Positions 6,448 through 7,744 of a DNA stretch of 7,744 nt are shown here, one piece after another (position 1 is the stretch's first letter; every line of letters begins with the position of its first letter). The DNA is from Candidatus Kapaibacterium sp. Its GTDB lineage: Bacteria > Bacteroidota > Ignavibacteria > Kapaibacteriales > UBA2268. The stretch covers positions 1 to 7,744 of the forward strand of contig JAQIDA010000324.1 of assembly GCA_027858275.1 (NCBI GenBank). The letters run 5' to 3'. The notes under the pieces were generated by a model. That model saw nothing but the letters and a program-made list of their open reading frames with translations. It did no database searches and was not told the origin of the DNA. The position numbers were made by a program, and so were the translations under genes.

Positions 6448-7744
6448 TTAAAAAAACAATAAATATAGACTTAATAATAAATCCCGGAAGAAACTTAGCC
6501 GGAGGGTTAGAGATCAAACGATTTTTAACACTATTCATATTATCCCTTATCCCGATGTCCCTGTTCTCTTCCGGAATAGTCATCAACGAAGTGCAGCCTG
6601 CAAATTACAAAACATGTCTCGACGCTAATTACGAGCCGTCTGATTGGATAGAGATATATAATTCTGCTGACACGGCAATCAATCTTAAAGATTATACAAT
6701 TTCCGATAAAGAAGATTTTAGCGTAAATTATAAATTCAAAGATACTCTGATTCAGCCCGGCGGTCATTTGCTTTTATTTGCTTCCGGAACTGGCGGGGAG
6801 AAAACCGGATTGAACATCATTGAAACAAGTTCGGCAGGAAAATTACCCGGAACTTATTTGAAGAATTTTAGATTTGATTATATAAAAGCCGACGGGGATT
6901 TTGATTTTACCGCTACTTTAAACAGGGTTGAATCTGATAATCCTAAGGCATTCGCCGGAATAATAATGCTTGAAAGTATGGGCGAAGAAAGACATTACGC
7001 GGGAATTATTTCTCAACCGGAACGCTTCGGCAGATACATTTATACTCATACTATAGAGAATATACTCAGCAAGGATACTTTGTATGTTCCACAGTTTTAT
7101 TATACGGACTTCCCTCAAATGCCACCGGGTGTCAGATTTAGATTTTGGCGAAATGAAGATACTGTTTGGACTTACTTCTCCAATCCCGGAGACAGTTGGA
7201 GAGAAGCAGGCTATCGTCCCGTTCACAATAAATCATGTTATATAGGATTGATTGCCTCAAGCGGCGGAGAAAATCATCATGTCTCAGCAGCTTTCAGTGC
7301 AATAACATTAAATGAAAAAGCTCTTGATTTTAGCGAATTGACAGGGCTTGATCTAAACTCAAAACTCGGCAAACATTATGCTCAATCAGAGATCCATACT
7401 GATTTCAAACTCAGCAAATCAGGAGAACATTTATGGTTGCGTGATGCTGAAGGCAAACTAATTGATGACCTTGAATTCGGTCCTCTGCGAGTCGATCTTT
7501 CCTATGGCCGCGCACCTGACGGAGCTGACAATTTCGGAATGTTCGATCTGACCACTCCCGGTGATTCTAATGCTGTAGCGAAAAATGTAATTTGTCCTGC
7601 TCCGAAGTTTTCTGTCGACGGAGGAATCTATTCAGGAGCGCAAGTCTTAACATTTGAAAATTTAGAGGAACTCGAGATTCGTTATACTTTGAACGGCAAC
7701 GCACCTGATCAATATTCTGAATTATATATTGACCCCATTTATAT
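6444..7744 (+). CDS. Second secreted lamin-tail domain protein, paralogue of the preceding gene (partial, 3' end outside window)
   Basis: The frame is open from ATG 6444 to the window end (433 codons), and that ATG overlaps the previous stop (ATGA). Numbering is from 6444. Residues 24-44 (IKRFLTLFILSLIPMS then LFSSG) are a typical signal peptide behind an odd 23-residue extension. A GGAGG at 6501-6505 sits 7 bases before codon 24, which is ATC, so ATC 6513 is the likely true start. Order: lamin-tail first half (45-108, INEVQPAN, SDWIEIYN, LLLFASG); nested concanavalin-like domain (about 138-290, FDFTATLNRVES, FAGIIML, FRFWRNEDTVWTYF, CYIGLIASSGG); lamin-tail second half (about 313-375, IHTDFKLSKSGE, DLSYGRAPDG, TTPGDSN); then the start of a chitobiase C-terminal-like domain (390 on, IRYTLNGNAPD). 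By analogy with its neighbour, a CotH domain and T9SS sorting domain probably follow; this cannot be seen. It is likely co-transcribed with the upstream gene. Confidence 0.85.
   Translation, partial: MIKKTINIDLIINPGRNLAGGLEIKRFLTLFILSLIPMSLFSSGIVINEVQPANYKTCLDANYEPSDWIEIYNSADTAINLKDYTISDKEDFSVNYKFKDTLIQPGGHLLLFASGTGGEKTGLNIIETSSAGKLPGTYLKNFRFDYIKADGDFDFTATLNRVESDNPKAFAGIIMLESMGEERHYAGIISQPERFGRYIYTHTIENILSKDTLYVPQFYYTDFPQMPPGVRFRFWRNEDTVWTYFSNPGDSWREAGYRPVHNKSCYIGLIASSGGENHHVSAAFSAITLNEKALDFSELTGLDLNSKLGKHYAQSEIHTDFKLSKSGEHLWLRDAEGKLIDDLEFGPLRVDLSYGRAPDGADNFGMFDLTTPGDSNAVAKNVICPAPKFSVDGGIYSGAQVLTFENLEELEIRYTLNGNAPDQYSELYIDPIY
6501..6505 (+). promoter_or_regulatory. Shine-Dalgarno-like GGAGG in front of an ATC codon
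   Basis: GGAGG is followed after 7 bases by ATC at 6513, in frame with the downstream paralogue. What follows ATC is exactly a signal peptide (KRFLTLFILSL). The upstream ATG 6444 has no such site, so this probably marks the true translation start, either at a rare AUC codon or at a former ATG. Confidence 0.5.

Noticed and set aside
1..7744. CRISPR array, tRNA genes, transposase
   Set aside because: No regularly spaced repeats, no cloverleaf-like segments and no transposase-like ORF were seen on either strand.

Overview
The window looks like chromosomal accessory DNA from the Bacteroidota/Chlorobiota (FCB) side of the bacteria. The best evidence is a large secreted protein at 3466-6447 that ends in a type IX secretion (T9SS) type A sorting domain and combines lamin-tail and CotH-kinase domains. 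Base composition is AT-rich and uneven. No tRNA, rRNA, CRISPR array or transposase gene was seen, and nothing fixes the genus.

Left part (1-2811, all minus strand): the remains of an Rhs polymorphic-toxin locus, read right to left. First comes the truncated C-terminal end of an Rhs protein (1597-2811) with toxin tip B. Next is a small three-helix membrane protein (1205-1570), its candidate immunity protein. Then follows a second Rhs C-terminal module (182-1198) that restarts in the same conserved core segment but carries a different tip A. Last is a lipoprotein gene (1-192, cut by the window edge) that overlaps the end of tip A and is its candidate immunity gene. The two modules share one 168-base, in-frame core segment (1007-1174 and 2371-2538) encoding 56 residues that differ at only 3 positions. 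They diverge completely on both sides. This is the layout expected of a main toxin end plus an orphan toxin/immunity cassette. Tip A resembles polymorphic toxin type 44; tip B I cannot assign, so tip B plus its membrane partner is the best candidate here for an undescribed toxin/immunity pair.

Middle (2777-3465): the Rhs remnant starts 4 bases after the stop of a CoA-binding (YccU-like) gene, and a perfect 10-bp hairpin lies at this junction. The N-terminal shell and YD repeats of a full Rhs protein are absent. Upstream of the CoA-binding gene lies a divergent intergenic region of about 275 bases that should hold promoters for both directions.

Right part (3466-7744, plus strand): two tandem, diverged paralogues of a secreted lamin-tail-domain protein. 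The first is complete: signal peptide, lamin-tail domain split by a nested concanavalin-like domain, chitobiase-C-like domain, CotH kinase-like domain, beta repeat-like segment, T9SS sorting domain. The second runs off the window but repeats the same order as far as visible. Its most natural start is an ATC codon with a well-placed GGAGG, 69 bases inside the ORF that opens with an ATG overlapping the previous stop.
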